Origin: CAZUVM01 sp964623885
GTDB lineage: Bacteria; Verrucomicrobiota; Verrucomicrobiia; Limisphaerales; UBA8199
Length of the DNA stretch: 22,824 nucleotides
Assembly (NCBI GenBank): GCA_964623885.1
Contig: CAZUVM010000064.1
Coordinates: forward strand, 1-22,824
Reading direction: 5' to 3'
Positions within the stretch are counted from its first letter, which is position 1; the number at the start of each line of letters is the position of its first letter. The notes beneath the pieces are model-generated. The model had not been told where the DNA came from, did no database searches, and saw only the letters and a program-made list of their open reading frames with translations. Below are positions 1 through 7,594 of this stretch, piece by piece. The position numbers and the translations under genes were made by a program.

Positions 1-810
1 CAATTTCTTCGCAATCTCTCGAGCGCGCGGCAGGTTGGCCGTAAAAGTGTCGTCGTCAAAAAAGAACTCCGCCACCTGCGGAAATAAGCGCTTCATGTAA
101 GCCATCTCGTCCGCGACGTTTTGCGGTGAACGGACCCGGTACTTGTGCCCGCCGATGGTTTGCGGCCACAAACAAAACGTGCACTGCGCCGGACAGCCGC
201 GGCCGGTATAAAGGCTCACATAGGGGTGCAGGAGGTACCCGATGAAATATTTCTCAATCTGCAGGTCGCGCTTGTAAACGTCGGCAACCCACGGCAGCGA
301 GTCCATGTTCTGGATCATCTCGCGCTCGGGGGTGTGTTTGATTTTCCCTTCCTTGTCTCGGTAAGACAGCCCTGCCACCGACTCGATTGGCCGGCCTTCG
401 GCCACCTCTTTGCACGTAAAGTCGAATTCCTTGCGCCCTGCCCAGTCAATCGCCCAAGACGCTTTCAGTGTTTCGGTGGGTAATACCGCTGCGTGCGCCC
501 CGACGAAACCGATTTTTGTCTCCGGCCGGTTCTGCTTGATCGCCTCGGCCACTTTGCAGTCGTTCTTCAGAGACGGGGTCGAAGTGTGAATGATGACATG
601 ATTGTAATTCTTTGCTTCCGCCAGACATTGCTGGATGCCGATGTCGTGTGGTGGACAATCCAACAATTTCGAATCCGGCGTTAGCGCCGCGGGTTGTGCC
701 AGCCAGGTCGGATACCAAAAACTGGTCACCTCGCGTCGCGCCTGATAGCGCGAACCAGCGCCGCCGTCGAAACCGTCAAATGACGGTGGTGAAAGAAACA
801 ATGTACTCAT
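1..810 (-). CDS. hpnJ: HpnJ, hopanoid-associated B12-binding-type radical SAM enzyme (C-terminus cut by window edge)
   Basis: The first 270 codons are present and the reading frame is open to base 1. The N-terminus (MSTLFLSPPSFDGFDGGAGS, then RYQARREVTSFWYPTWLAQP) is the characteristic opening of HpnJ. Residues 1 to about 150 resemble the cobalamin-binding-like domain of this radical-SAM class. The 4Fe-4S motif CxxxCxxC is at C206, C210 and C213, preceded by YTGRG and followed by FFFDDDTF. In the family HpnJ acts late in hopanoid side-chain building and is linked to forming the cyclitol ether head group of bacteriohopanetetrol. That role is family knowledge, not visible here. It follows hpnH on the same strand after a 139-base gap holding a palindromic repeat. 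The ATG at 810 has no clear Shine-Dalgarno but matches the family start. Confidence 0.93.
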   Translation of the reverse strand, partial: MSTLFLSPPSFDGFDGGAGSRYQARREVTSFWYPTWLAQPAALTPDSKLLDCPPHDIGIQQCLAEAKNYNHVIIHTSTPSLKNDCKVAEAIKQNRPETKIGFVGAHAAVLPTETLKASWAIDWAGRKEFDFTCKEVAEGRPIESVAGLSYRDKEGKIKHTPEREMIQNMDSLPWVADVYKRDLQIEKYFIGYLLHPYVSLYTGRGCPAQCTFCLWPQTIGGHKYRVRSPQNVADEMAYMKRLFPQVAEFFFDDDTFTANLPRAREIAKKL

Positions 811-915
811 TCGTGTTCTGATGACTCTCGCGCCAACCTGTGGGTCGGTCCCGTAATGGATGCGGTCAACCGACTATTTCCACTTCGTCTCTAAATCCAA
901 ACTTTTCGACAATTG

Positions 916-937
916 GGGATGCCGAGGACGGCGTCCC
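916..937. repeat. Dispersed GGGACGCC-type palindrome, single copy
   Basis: The sequence is GGGATGCC, GAGGAC, GGCGTCCC, followed by a partly matching TGCCGGTAG flank. It is a near-perfect 22-base palindrome of the family that recurs as pairs at 18948-19076, 20140-20212 and 21170-21242. It lies just past the hpnH stop codon, so its transcript could form a hairpin at the 3' end of hpnH and modulate expression of hpnJ. That role is inferred. Confidence 0.8.
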
Positions 938-949
938 TGCCGGTAGTGT

Positions 950-2344
950 TTATCTTTTCGCCTCGCGCATCTTCGCCAACAAATCATCGCGCTGCGAAGT
1001 ATCGCCTGTGCCGCAGCTCCCAGCGCCCGCGCCACTGGAACTATTGTGTTGGAACGCCGATTTGGCGCCGGCCAAACCGGATTTGACTGCCGCCTTGGCT
1101 TCGGCCAAGTGGCCTTTGCCGACGGAAAAACCGTTGAATGCATTCACCTTGCTGCCTTCGTAGTATGGTTTCGGCCGCGGGGAAAAATTGTATTTCAAAT
1201 TCTTCCAATTGTCCCCGCGTTTGCAAGTCGTTCCCAGCGCGCCGCTCGGATCGTAACCGCAATGGACCATGCAATTCTCGCAACGCGGGTCGCGGGCGAC
1301 GCCATTCACCACACCGTATTTGTCCCAATCAACCTTATCGAGCATCTCCTGGTAATGCTCGTAGTGGCCGTCGGTCATGAGGTAGCAAGGCGCCTTCCAG
1401 CCTTTGATATTGCGCGTAGGGATCGCCCAGGCGGTGCAAGTGAGCTCCCGTTTGCCGGCCAAAAACTCCTGGTAAACCACCGTGCCAAAAATGTTAAACC
1501 GGCGCGACCAATCCTGGATCTTCGAAAACTTCTTCACCGTCATCCCCCGGGTCAGGAAGAAGTCTTCCGGCTTTTTGCCCAGGCGCTTCACCATATCCTT
1601 CTTGGCCGCATCGTATTCGTAGCCTGGCGAGATCGTGTGGCCGTCCACCTCCAGCGCTGAGAAGTACTCGAACATCTGCTCGACTTCCTGCATGTCGGTT
1701 TCCTTGTAAACGGTGGTGTTGGTGGCCACCTGATATCCGAGGAGTTTCGCCATGCGAATGGCCTCGACGCATTCCTTGAATACCCCTTCGCGTTCGACGA
1801 TGAGATCGTGAGTGAATTCCAGGCCGTCGATATGTACGTTCCAGTACATCCAGGGTGAGGGCTTGATGGCGGGACGTCCGTCCTGCTTGCCTTTGCGGAT
1901 GGTTTCGGCATCTTTCTCCGAAATCAGTTTTTCCGCCAGCAGCCGGGAAAGAGTAGGTTCGAGGGTTGGTGAGTAGACGCTGGCCAGGTAATCCTTGATT
2001 TCGCGGCGCATGAACATGCCGTTGGTGCAGACATAGACGATGCGGCCCTGATCCAGTAATCCGGCAACCAGTTCCTTGATTTTCGGGTAGATCAGCGGTT
2101 CGCCGCCGCAGATCGAGACCATCGGGGCATTGCACTCCGCTGCCGAAGCGAGGCAATCCTCGAGAGTCATCATGTCTTTGAGGCTGGTGGAATATTCGCG
2201 AATGCGGCCGCAGCCGGTGCACGTCAAATTGCACGTGTGCAGCGGCTCGAGCTGCAGCACGATCGCGAACTTCGGCGTCCGCCGCATCTTGTTTTTAACA
2301 ATGTGGCGAACGAATTTGGCCGTTAATGCGAGTGGATATCGCAT
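950..2344 (-). CDS. hpnH: HpnH, hopanoid biosynthesis radical SAM protein (adenosylhopane synthase)
   Basis: 464 residues. In characterised members HpnH joins the 5'-deoxyadenosyl group of S-adenosylmethionine to diploptene to make adenosylhopane, the first step of C35 hopanoid side-chain synthesis. The family opening LQLEPLHTCNLTCTGCGRI carries the 4Fe-4S motif at C38, C42 and C45. ICGGEPLIYPKI is the SAM-binding GGEP motif. HTISPGYEYDAA, PCYLMTDGHY and the Cys-rich CENCMVHCGYDPSGALGTTC are family landmarks. Compared with HpnH proteins I remember (about 330-380 residues) it is long. There is an extra segment between YLASVYSP and KPSPWMYWNVHIDG (about residues 123-165) and an Ala/Gly/Ser-rich tail of about 60 residues. 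It lies between a small lipoprotein gene (36-base gap) and hpnJ on the same strand. No strong Shine-Dalgarno is seen. Confidence 0.95.
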   Translation of the reverse strand: MRYPLALTAKFVRHIVKNKMRRTPKFAIVLQLEPLHTCNLTCTGCGRIREYSTSLKDMMTLEDCLASAAECNAPMVSICGGEPLIYPKIKELVAGLLDQGRIVYVCTNGMFMRREIKDYLASVYSPTLEPTLSRLLAEKLISEKDAETIRKGKQDGRPAIKPSPWMYWNVHIDGLEFTHDLIVEREGVFKECVEAIRMAKLLGYQVATNTTVYKETDMQEVEQMFEYFSALEVDGHTISPGYEYDAAKKDMVKRLGKKPEDFFLTRGMTVKKFSKIQDWSRRFNIFGTVVYQEFLAGKRELTCTAWAIPTRNIKGWKAPCYLMTDGHYEHYQEMLDKVDWDKYGVVNGVARDPRCENCMVHCGYDPSGALGTTCKRGDNWKNLKYNFSPRPKPYYEGSKVNAFNGFSVGKGHLAEAKAAVKSGLAGAKSAFQHNSSSGAGAGSCGTGDTSQRDDLLAKMREAKR

Positions 2345-2380
2345 ACTTCAGGTTTTAAAATGTCCGGGGTGTGAATGAGC

Positions 2381-2587
2381 TTAAAATTGAGCGACCTCAG
2401 TACCAGGCTCAACTACAGGCAGCGTGCCCTCCGGGTGCGCAGGCGGGGGATCGGCCTGGAGCAAACCCGGGAGAAAGAAGGTAGCGGGCGACACGCTATG
2501 CGAAGCAGTGATCCCGCCGCAGCCGGCTCCCAACAACAAGAGCACAGCACTAGCGGCTAGCCGCAGCAATTTCCCATTTAATCTCAC
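2381..2587 (-). CDS. Small predicted lipoprotein upstream of hpnH
   Basis: About 68 residues from a GTG start. A basic n-region (RLNGKLLR), a hydrophobic stretch (LAASAVLLLLGAG) and a Cys form a lipobox-like signal peptide. The mature part is about 45 residues, begins CGGITASHSVSPATFFLPGL, and ends Pro- and Glu-rich. Small lipoproteins with an S-VSPA-F-LPGL core are, to my memory, common in Verrucomicrobiota, but their function is not known to me. An ATG ten codons upstream (2617) is possible but would put non-signal residues first and overlap the divergent neighbour's start. The gene ends 36 bases before hpnH on the same strand and is probably co-transcribed with it. Being short, it could still be a chance ORF, although the signal peptide argues otherwise. 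Confidence 0.62.
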   Translation of the reverse strand: MRLNGKLLRLAASAVLLLLGAGCGGITASHSVSPATFFLPGLLQADPPPAHPEGTLPVVEPGTEVAQF

Positions 2588-2611
2588 TAAACCACAGTAT
2601 AGAACCCGGTC

Positions 2612-3373
2612 ATGCACAGCGCAACCATTAATATCATCTCAAAATTGCTCCTGGTCTTGACACCCGCCCTTCCCGCGGCCGCTGTGGAGGCGGGCGCTTC
2701 GGCTGCCGCCCTCCAGGCATTTCACGCCGCACAAGATCAATACCACGCGGCGCCCCAAAACTCCACTAATGCATGGCAATTTGCTCGAACTTGCTATGAC
2801 TTGGCCGATTTTTCCACCAACAATTCCGAACGCGCCGCCATCGCCCAGCAAGGCATTGCCGCAGCGCATCAAGCGATTGCCCTTGCCTCGAACTCTGCGC
2901 CCGCCCACTACTATCTGGGGGACAACCAGGGACAACTCGCCCGCACCAAAACCTTGGGCGCGCTTCCGCTCGTCTCGCAAATGGAGCGTGAATTCCTCAC
3001 CGCGGCAAGCCTGGACCCCCAATTCGATTACGCCGGTCCGGATCGAGCGCTCGGCATGCTCTACCGCGATGCGCCCGCCTTTGGCAGCATCGGCAGCCGT
3101 ACCAAGTCTCGTCAGCACCTCCAGCGCGCCATTCAATTGGCGCCTGATTATCCCGATAATCAACTCACCCTCATCGAGAGTAACATTAAATGGAACGACC
3201 GTAATGCCGCCCGCCGTGAACTGGCTAAACTCGAGTCCACCTGGAAATCTGCGCATGAGAAATACTCAGGACCCGACGCGGCGGCTAATTGGCCTGATTG
3301 GGAAGCTCGCTATCAAAGCGCCAAAAAGACCCTGGAGGAGCCACCCAAACCCATCGAGACGCCGAGACATTAG
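2612..3373 (+). CDS. Secreted TPR-like protein of unknown function
   Basis: 253 residues. The N-terminus (MHSATINIISKLLLVLTPALPAAA) reads as a signal peptide with cleavage near AAAVEA, so the product is likely periplasmic. The rest is helical and TPR-like. Segments such as AIAQQGIAAAHQAIALASNSAPAHYYLG and SRQHLQRAIQLAPDYPDNQLTLIESNIKWND carry the A--AI-L-P--P-A-Y-LG pattern, and DRALGMLYRDAPAFGSIGSRTKSRQHL recalls the TatT component of TRAP transporters. No catalytic motif is visible. A scaffold or interaction role is inferred. The start codon is only 24 bases from the GTG of the divergent lipoprotein gene, so the promoters of the two units must overlap coding sequence. Confidence 0.75.
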   Translation: MHSATINIISKLLLVLTPALPAAAVEAGASAAALQAFHAAQDQYHAAPQNSTNAWQFARTCYDLADFSTNNSERAAIAQQGIAAAHQAIALASNSAPAHYYLGDNQGQLARTKTLGALPLVSQMEREFLTAASLDPQFDYAGPDRALGMLYRDAPAFGSIGSRTKSRQHLQRAIQLAPDYPDNQLTLIESNIKWNDRNAARRELAKLESTWKSAHEKYSGPDAAANWPDWEARYQSAKKTLEEPPKPIETPRH

Positions 3374-3723
3374 GCGCCTGCCCCGTAACTCCTAGCGTTC
3401 TTCTCTGCGCCTTTGGGTCTGCGTTTATTCTTGATCATCTGTATGGCACGCACTTTGCCATTGCAGGTATTAGTCTTGGGTGACAACGGCTCTCGCTGAA
3501 GACCTTGCTGTTAGCGCAAAGGCGCAACGCGGAAGAGAATTCCAACAATCTCCTATTCTTTGCTTGAAAAGTTAGGTGACGAACTCTAGCTTCGCCTCTC
3601 ACGGCGTCGAGTCCTTGAGTTGGCTGCGTTGGGTCGCCTGCTGCCTCTGATTCCCGCCCCGGCATTCAGAAACCCCGGTTCTCGCTCCGTTCTGGATTGG
3701 AGGACCACAAACTTAACAACTAT
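3374..3723. other. 350-base gene-free stretch with an eroded inverted repeat
   Basis: No convincing ORF is seen. Bases about 3391-3428 (TTCTCTGCGCCTTTGGGTC) and about 3511-3541 (GCGCAAAGGCGCAACGCGG) are inverted, diverged members of the CGCAAAGACGC dispersed repeat family found again at 5795-5927, 17700-17778 and 21098-21142. They may form a loose stem after the TPR gene. The promoter of the following Ig-domain gene must lie further right, but I see no clear -35/-10 pair. Confidence 0.5.
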
Positions 3724-5766
3724 ATGAAGACCTTCCTTTCCTTCGCGGTTCAACTCTTTGCTCTCCTCGTTTTCGCCGCGCCTTCAGGTCTTGCCCAAAT
3801 CTTCTTCAGCTCGGGCTCGCCTTACGTTCAGAATTTCGATTCGCTGGCAAACACTGGAGGCGGAAATACCTGGGCCGACAATTCCACGCTCCCGGGTTGG
3901 TACGCGTCCAAAACTCTTGGGGGCAGCGCGGTCTCGACTCTCCAGGTTGGAACGGGTAGTTCAACGACCGGCGGTCTGTACAGCTTTGGTAGCGCCGGCA
4001 GCACGGAACGCGCGCTCGGTTCGCTCGCCTCCGGCACCCCTGGCAATTTTGCTTATGGCGTTCGCTTCATCAACGACACGGCTAATGTCATTACGAACCT
4101 TATCCTCTCCTACACCGGCGAACAGTGGCGCGGTGGTGGTAATACGGCGGCCCAATCCTTGTCTTTTTCTTATCAAATCAGCAATGTCCCTATTCTGACC
4201 TCGGATGCCGCCAATGCGACCCAGTGGACACCCTTTCCAGCGCTGAACTTCACTTCACCATTCACGAGCGTCACCGCGGGTGCGCAGGACGGCAACGCCG
4301 CCGCCAACCAGCAGAGTTTTCCAAATGTCCTCCTGCCCGACGTGGTTGTTTTTCCTGGTCAGGAGATCTTCTTCCGATGGTTCGACCTCAACGACGCCGG
4401 AAACGACCACGGACTGGCAATCGATAACCTGGCCATTTCTTTCACAACCATCGCGCCCTTCACAAATCCGCCTGCCATTTCCGATGAGCCGCAAAGCAGC
4501 AGTTGCAGCGCGGGCGTTACCGCTAACTTCACCGTAACCGCCACAGGCAGCTCTTTGAATTATCAGTGGCGCAAAGCCGGCGTCGATCTCTCCGATGACG
4601 GCCTGAAGATCTTCGGCGCGCTCACCTCAACATTGACGATTTCAAATGTGTTAGCTGCTGATGCCGGCGAGTACTCCGTCGTCATCACCAACAGCGTGGA
4701 TAGTATTACCAGCGCCGCGGCCGTGCTGACGGTAATTGACCCGGCCATAAACGTTCGCCCGATGAATCGTACTGCCGTGGCGGGCGACAATGCCAACTTC
4801 TCGATTGTCGCCGCCGGCACACCGCCGCTCACTTATCAATGGCAGTTCAATGGTGTCGATCTCACTGATGCAACCACGAGCAGCCTGAGTATCCCGAACG
4901 TCCAGCCAGGAAACCAGGGCCACTACACTGTCACTGTAGCCAACGGGCTGGGCAGTTCCACCAATGCCCTCGCCATGCTTACTGTTTTGCCCACTGCCAA
5001 CCTGCTCGTTGAATGGGACTTCAACGACACCAATTCCCTGGCGGCGGAGGCACCGATTGCTTCAATCGGCTCGGGCACGGCTACCCTCCTAAACACTAAA
5101 GCCAGCTTCGCCGCTGGGAGTGGCTCAGATCGCGCCGGCTCTCCGGGCCCCGCCAACAGCGGCTGGAATACCAGCGGCTACGCCGGCCAAAGCACCAGCA
5201 ATAAGCTCTCGGGTGTCCAATTCAACGCCAGCACTCGCGGATTTCAGGATCTGTTCCTCACCTGGGAAGAACGTCACAGCAATACCGCCAGCAAGTATCT
5301 TCGGCTTCAATACTCGGCGGACGGTGTTAATTTCGTCGACGGCCCGGTCGTAACAATGCCGGCCACTAACAATTCCTTTGTCTTCTACTCCGCAAGTCTT
5401 GCCAATATCCCTGCTCTTAACGACAACCCCAACTTCGCTTTCCGTCTCGTCTCGGAATTCGAAAGCACCGCCATCGGCTCGACCAACAACAATTACTCGG
5501 CCACGGCCACCTCGTATGGCACGAGCGGCACCATCCGCTTCGATTTGGTTCGCGCGTTTGCCAACCCCACGGGCACAGTTTCCCCAATTCCCCTGTACGT
5601 CCAACAACTCGGTTCCGACCTCGTGCTCACCTGGTCCAACCCCGCCTTCTCTCTTGCTTTGGCTCCGCACCCTGATGGTCCTTTTACCAAAATCATCGGT
5701 GCCACCAGCCCTTACACCAACACCCCTTCCGGCACAGCTACTTTCTTCCGCTTGGTGTATCCTTAG
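3724..5766 (+). CDS. Large secreted protein with two Ig-like domains
   Basis: 680 residues. The ATG at 3724 is chosen because it begins a clear signal peptide (MKTFLSFAVQLFALLVFAAP then SGLAQ). A TTG at 3697 in the same frame would only add hydrophilic residues. Residues about 26-241 form a beta-rich domain resembling PEP-CTERM-type exoproteins (YVQNFDSLANTGGGNTWADN, FRWFDLNDAGNDHGLAIDNL). Residues about 250-338 and 339-421 are two Ig-like I-set domains with the LNYQWRKAGVDL...TLTISNV...DAGEYSVVITN pattern. A jelly-roll-like domain (about 427-595) and a final small beta domain ending FFRLVYP follow. No enzyme motif is recognised. The protein is Ser/Thr/Asn-rich. Likely extracellular or surface-attached, as adhesin or matrix protein by inference. 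It is alone in its transcription unit. Confidence 0.88.
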   Translation: MKTFLSFAVQLFALLVFAAPSGLAQIFFSSGSPYVQNFDSLANTGGGNTWADNSTLPGWYASKTLGGSAVSTLQVGTGSSTTGGLYSFGSAGSTERALGSLASGTPGNFAYGVRFINDTANVITNLILSYTGEQWRGGGNTAAQSLSFSYQISNVPILTSDAANATQWTPFPALNFTSPFTSVTAGAQDGNAAANQQSFPNVLLPDVVVFPGQEIFFRWFDLNDAGNDHGLAIDNLAISFTTIAPFTNPPAISDEPQSSSCSAGVTANFTVTATGSSLNYQWRKAGVDLSDDGLKIFGALTSTLTISNVLAADAGEYSVVITNSVDSITSAAAVLTVIDPAINVRPMNRTAVAGDNANFSIVAAGTPPLTYQWQFNGVDLTDATTSSLSIPNVQPGNQGHYTVTVANGLGSSTNALAMLTVLPTANLLVEWDFNDTNSLAAEAPIASIGSGTATLLNTKASFAAGSGSDRAGSPGPANSGWNTSGYAGQSTSNKLSGVQFNASTRGFQDLFLTWEERHSNTASKYLRLQYSADGVNFVDGPVVTMPATNNSFVFYSASLANIPALNDNPNFAFRLVSEFESTAIGSTNNNYSATATSYGTSGTIRFDLVRAFANPTGTVSPIPLYVQQLGSDLVLTWSNPAFSLALAPHPDGPFTKIIGATSPYTNTPSGTATFFRLVYP

Positions 5767-5794
5767 TCATCGGATACCCAATGACCTCGCTTTC

Positions 5795-5927
5795 AACGCA
5801 AGGTCGCAAAGCCGCAAAGTGGAAAACCTGGCTAGCGTCATTCCCTTGAGACTTCAATTGCCGATTTGACCGGTTCGGACGACTGCGGCCTCCTTTAACC
5901 TCTCCGCACCTTTGCGTCTTTGCGTTT
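5795..5927. repeat. Inverted CGCAAAGACGC-type dispersed repeat
   Basis: Left arm 5795-5818 (AACGCAAGGTCGCAAAGCCG...) and right arm about 5900-5927 (CCTTTGCGTCTTTGCGTTT) are inverted members of one repeat family, separated by about 80 bases. They fill most of the gap between the Ig-domain gene and the glycosyltransferase gene. The stem could act as a 3' processing or termination structure, but no U-tract is present. Confidence 0.65.
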
Positions 5928-6028
5928 AACCGCCCATTACATTGAACGTGACACCCGATAACCGCGTTGCTATCCCTCTTACTACACCTTGGCCATTTTG
6001 CCCTGGTTCCGGCCCCGGCCCCTGATAA

Positions 6029-6898
6029 ATGAACGACACATCGAAGGTCACGACTTCAGGCGCTTTGCCACCTGATCCCGGAACACCATCGCTGCTGACG
6101 AGCGCTGCTCCTCCTTCTCTTACCAGTTCTGCGATGCCCTCCAGCGCGGCGCCCCAAATCTCCGTCGTTGCTCCCCTTTGGAACGAAAGCGCCAATGTTC
6201 GTCCCCTGACGGAACGCGTATTTCTGGCATTCAACAACGAGCCCCGTGGCCTCGAGTTGTTGCTGGTGGACGACGCCAGCAGCGACGATACCTGGGCGCA
6301 AATCCTGGAAGCTCAAAAATCCCACCCCCGTATCCGCGCCCTCCGGTTGGTCCAACATCGCGGCCAAAGCGCCGCCTTATGGGCCGGATTCCAAGCCAGC
6401 CGCGGCCAATTCATTGCCACTCTCGATGGCGATCTCCAAAACGATCCGGCCGACCTGCCAAAATTACTGGCTGCGCTGGAAAACTGCGATCTGGCCTGCG
6501 GCGTTCGCGCGCGGCGCCAGGACAACTTCCGCCGCCGGCTCTCCACTCGTATCGCCCGCTGGGCCCGCCGCTTCGTCCTCGGTGTGGATTTCCAGGATAC
6601 CGGTTGCAACCTGCGAGCTTTCAAACGTTCGGTCGTTGGCATGCTGTTCCCTTTCGATGGATTGCACCGCTTCATGCCCATCCTGGCTCATGATGCGGGG
6701 GCCGTGGTCCGAGAATTGCCTGTGATCCATCATCCTCGCGTGGCTGGCCGTTCTAAATATGGCGTGTGGAATCGGCTCGGCCGCGGCATTTTTGACCTGG
6801 TCGTAATCGCTTGGGCCCGCAAACGGCAACTCCACAACCTGCAGGTCGTCGAGCAAGCTCCTTTACACACCACCAGCTCGCTGACTAAAGAGCCTTAG
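6029..6898 (+). CDS. Family 2 glycosyltransferase, DPM1/GtrB-like (polyprenyl-phosphate sugar synthase type)
   Basis: 289 residues. The GT-A fold starts at about residue 43 (PQISVVAPLWNESANV). Nucleotide-binding DD is at 81-82 (LLLVDDASSDDTW), the metal-binding DxD within LDGDLQNDP is at 133-135, and DTGCNLRAFKR is near 190. HHPRVAGRSKYG at 234-245 is typical of dolichyl/polyprenyl-phosphate mannose or glucose synthases. No C-terminal pair of membrane helices follows, so it resembles soluble eukaryotic DPM1 more than four-helix GtrB/ArnC. Sugar and lipid specificity cannot be read from sequence. The first 40 residues are low-complexity, so translation may begin at the ATG at 6134. No Shine-Dalgarno supports either start. 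It is a single-gene unit between repeats. Confidence 0.88.
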   Translation: MNDTSKVTTSGALPPDPGTPSLLTSAAPPSLTSSAMPSSAAPQISVVAPLWNESANVRPLTERVFLAFNNEPRGLELLLVDDASSDDTWAQILEAQKSHPRIRALRLVQHRGQSAALWAGFQASRGQFIATLDGDLQNDPADLPKLLAALENCDLACGVRARRQDNFRRRLSTRIARWARRFVLGVDFQDTGCNLRAFKRSVVGMLFPFDGLHRFMPILAHDAGAVVRELPVIHHPRVAGRSKYGVWNRLGRGIFDLVVIAWARKRQLHNLQVVEQAPLHTTSSLTKEP

Positions 6899-7032
6899 TC
6901 ATCTGATCCGCCTCCGCCGCAATCTCTTCTTATATCTGTTTCCACCACTTGCACAGCGCCTGTTTGTAGTGGATAGTCCTACTGGCAGGTGAGGCGCGGC
7001 ACCGTTGCTTGTGTGGGACGGGTTGGTGATCT

Positions 7033-7584
7033 ATGAAGATTCGCAAGAGTGGGGCGTGGGTGCTTTGGTACGAGTGCTTTGGGTTCGGTTTGATCCTTCT
7101 GCTTACCTGGCTGAATGAGTTAACAAATTTGCCCGGTGTCGTGACGGGGCAGCCTCATTCCAGCAATATAAGGTATAACCTCGTCGAAACGGCCTTTATC
7201 CTGGTCATTTGGGCCGTTGTCTTTTTGCTGACCCGACGTCTGGTCGCACACTTGCATCACCTGGAAGGCTTTCTTCGCGTTTGCGCCTGGTGCCGCAAAG
7301 TGGCCTATAAAGGTAAATGGTTCCGACTTGAGGATTATTTCTCGGAAGGTTTCAACATCGAGACTACCCATGGAATGTGTCCCGACTGCCTGAAACAAGT
7401 GGAGGAGGACACGAAAAAGTACTATCGAGATCAAACCGAGCGGCAGACACGCAGTGAGTCAAAAGCGGGTGCCCCGGCTTCCCAGACCGGAACGAGCAAC
7501 GCGCCCGGTACAGCGTTTACCGCCATCCAGGTGCCACATTCCCACACGGATCTGCACCGGCTCGATAATGAGGAAGCGGCTTAG
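7033..7584 (+). CDS. Membrane protein with two helices and a Cys/His metal-binding module
   Basis: 183 residues. Two hydrophobic helices (about 9-27 and 50-68) are followed by LRVCAWCRKVAYKGKWFRLE and DYFSEGFNIETTHGMCPDC. C84, C87, H113, C116 and C119 make a likely zinc or other metal site. The same CxxCxxx...HGxCPxC module is, from memory, common at the C-terminal side of PAS-domain histidine kinases and response regulators (ICAxCKKIRDDxGYW...EYISxHS...SHGICPDC). Here it stands alone behind a membrane anchor, with no kinase, PAS or receiver domain. The tail (about 125-183) is hydrophilic and probably disordered. GGTGAT lies just before the ATG as a possible weak ribosome site. Its stop is 10 bases from the convergent transketolase stop. 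A signalling or redox-sensing role is inferred only. Confidence 0.75.
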   Translation: MKIRKSGAWVLWYECFGFGLILLLTWLNELTNLPGVVTGQPHSSNIRYNLVETAFILVIWAVVFLLTRRLVAHLHHLEGFLRVCAWCRKVAYKGKWFRLEDYFSEGFNIETTHGMCPDCLKQVEEDTKKYYRDQTERQTRSESKAGAPASQTGTSNAPGTAFTAIQVPHSHTDLHRLDNEEAA

Positions 7585-7594
7585 CCGGCTTCAG

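Noticed and set aside
1046..1660. 204-codon plus-strand ORF inside hpnH
   Set aside because: Antisense to a clearly coding gene. The product has no recognisable motif and reflects GC-rich codon shadowing.
3697..3723. TTG start for the first Ig protein
   Set aside because: It would place hydrophilic residues ahead of a normal signal peptide that begins at the ATG at 3724.
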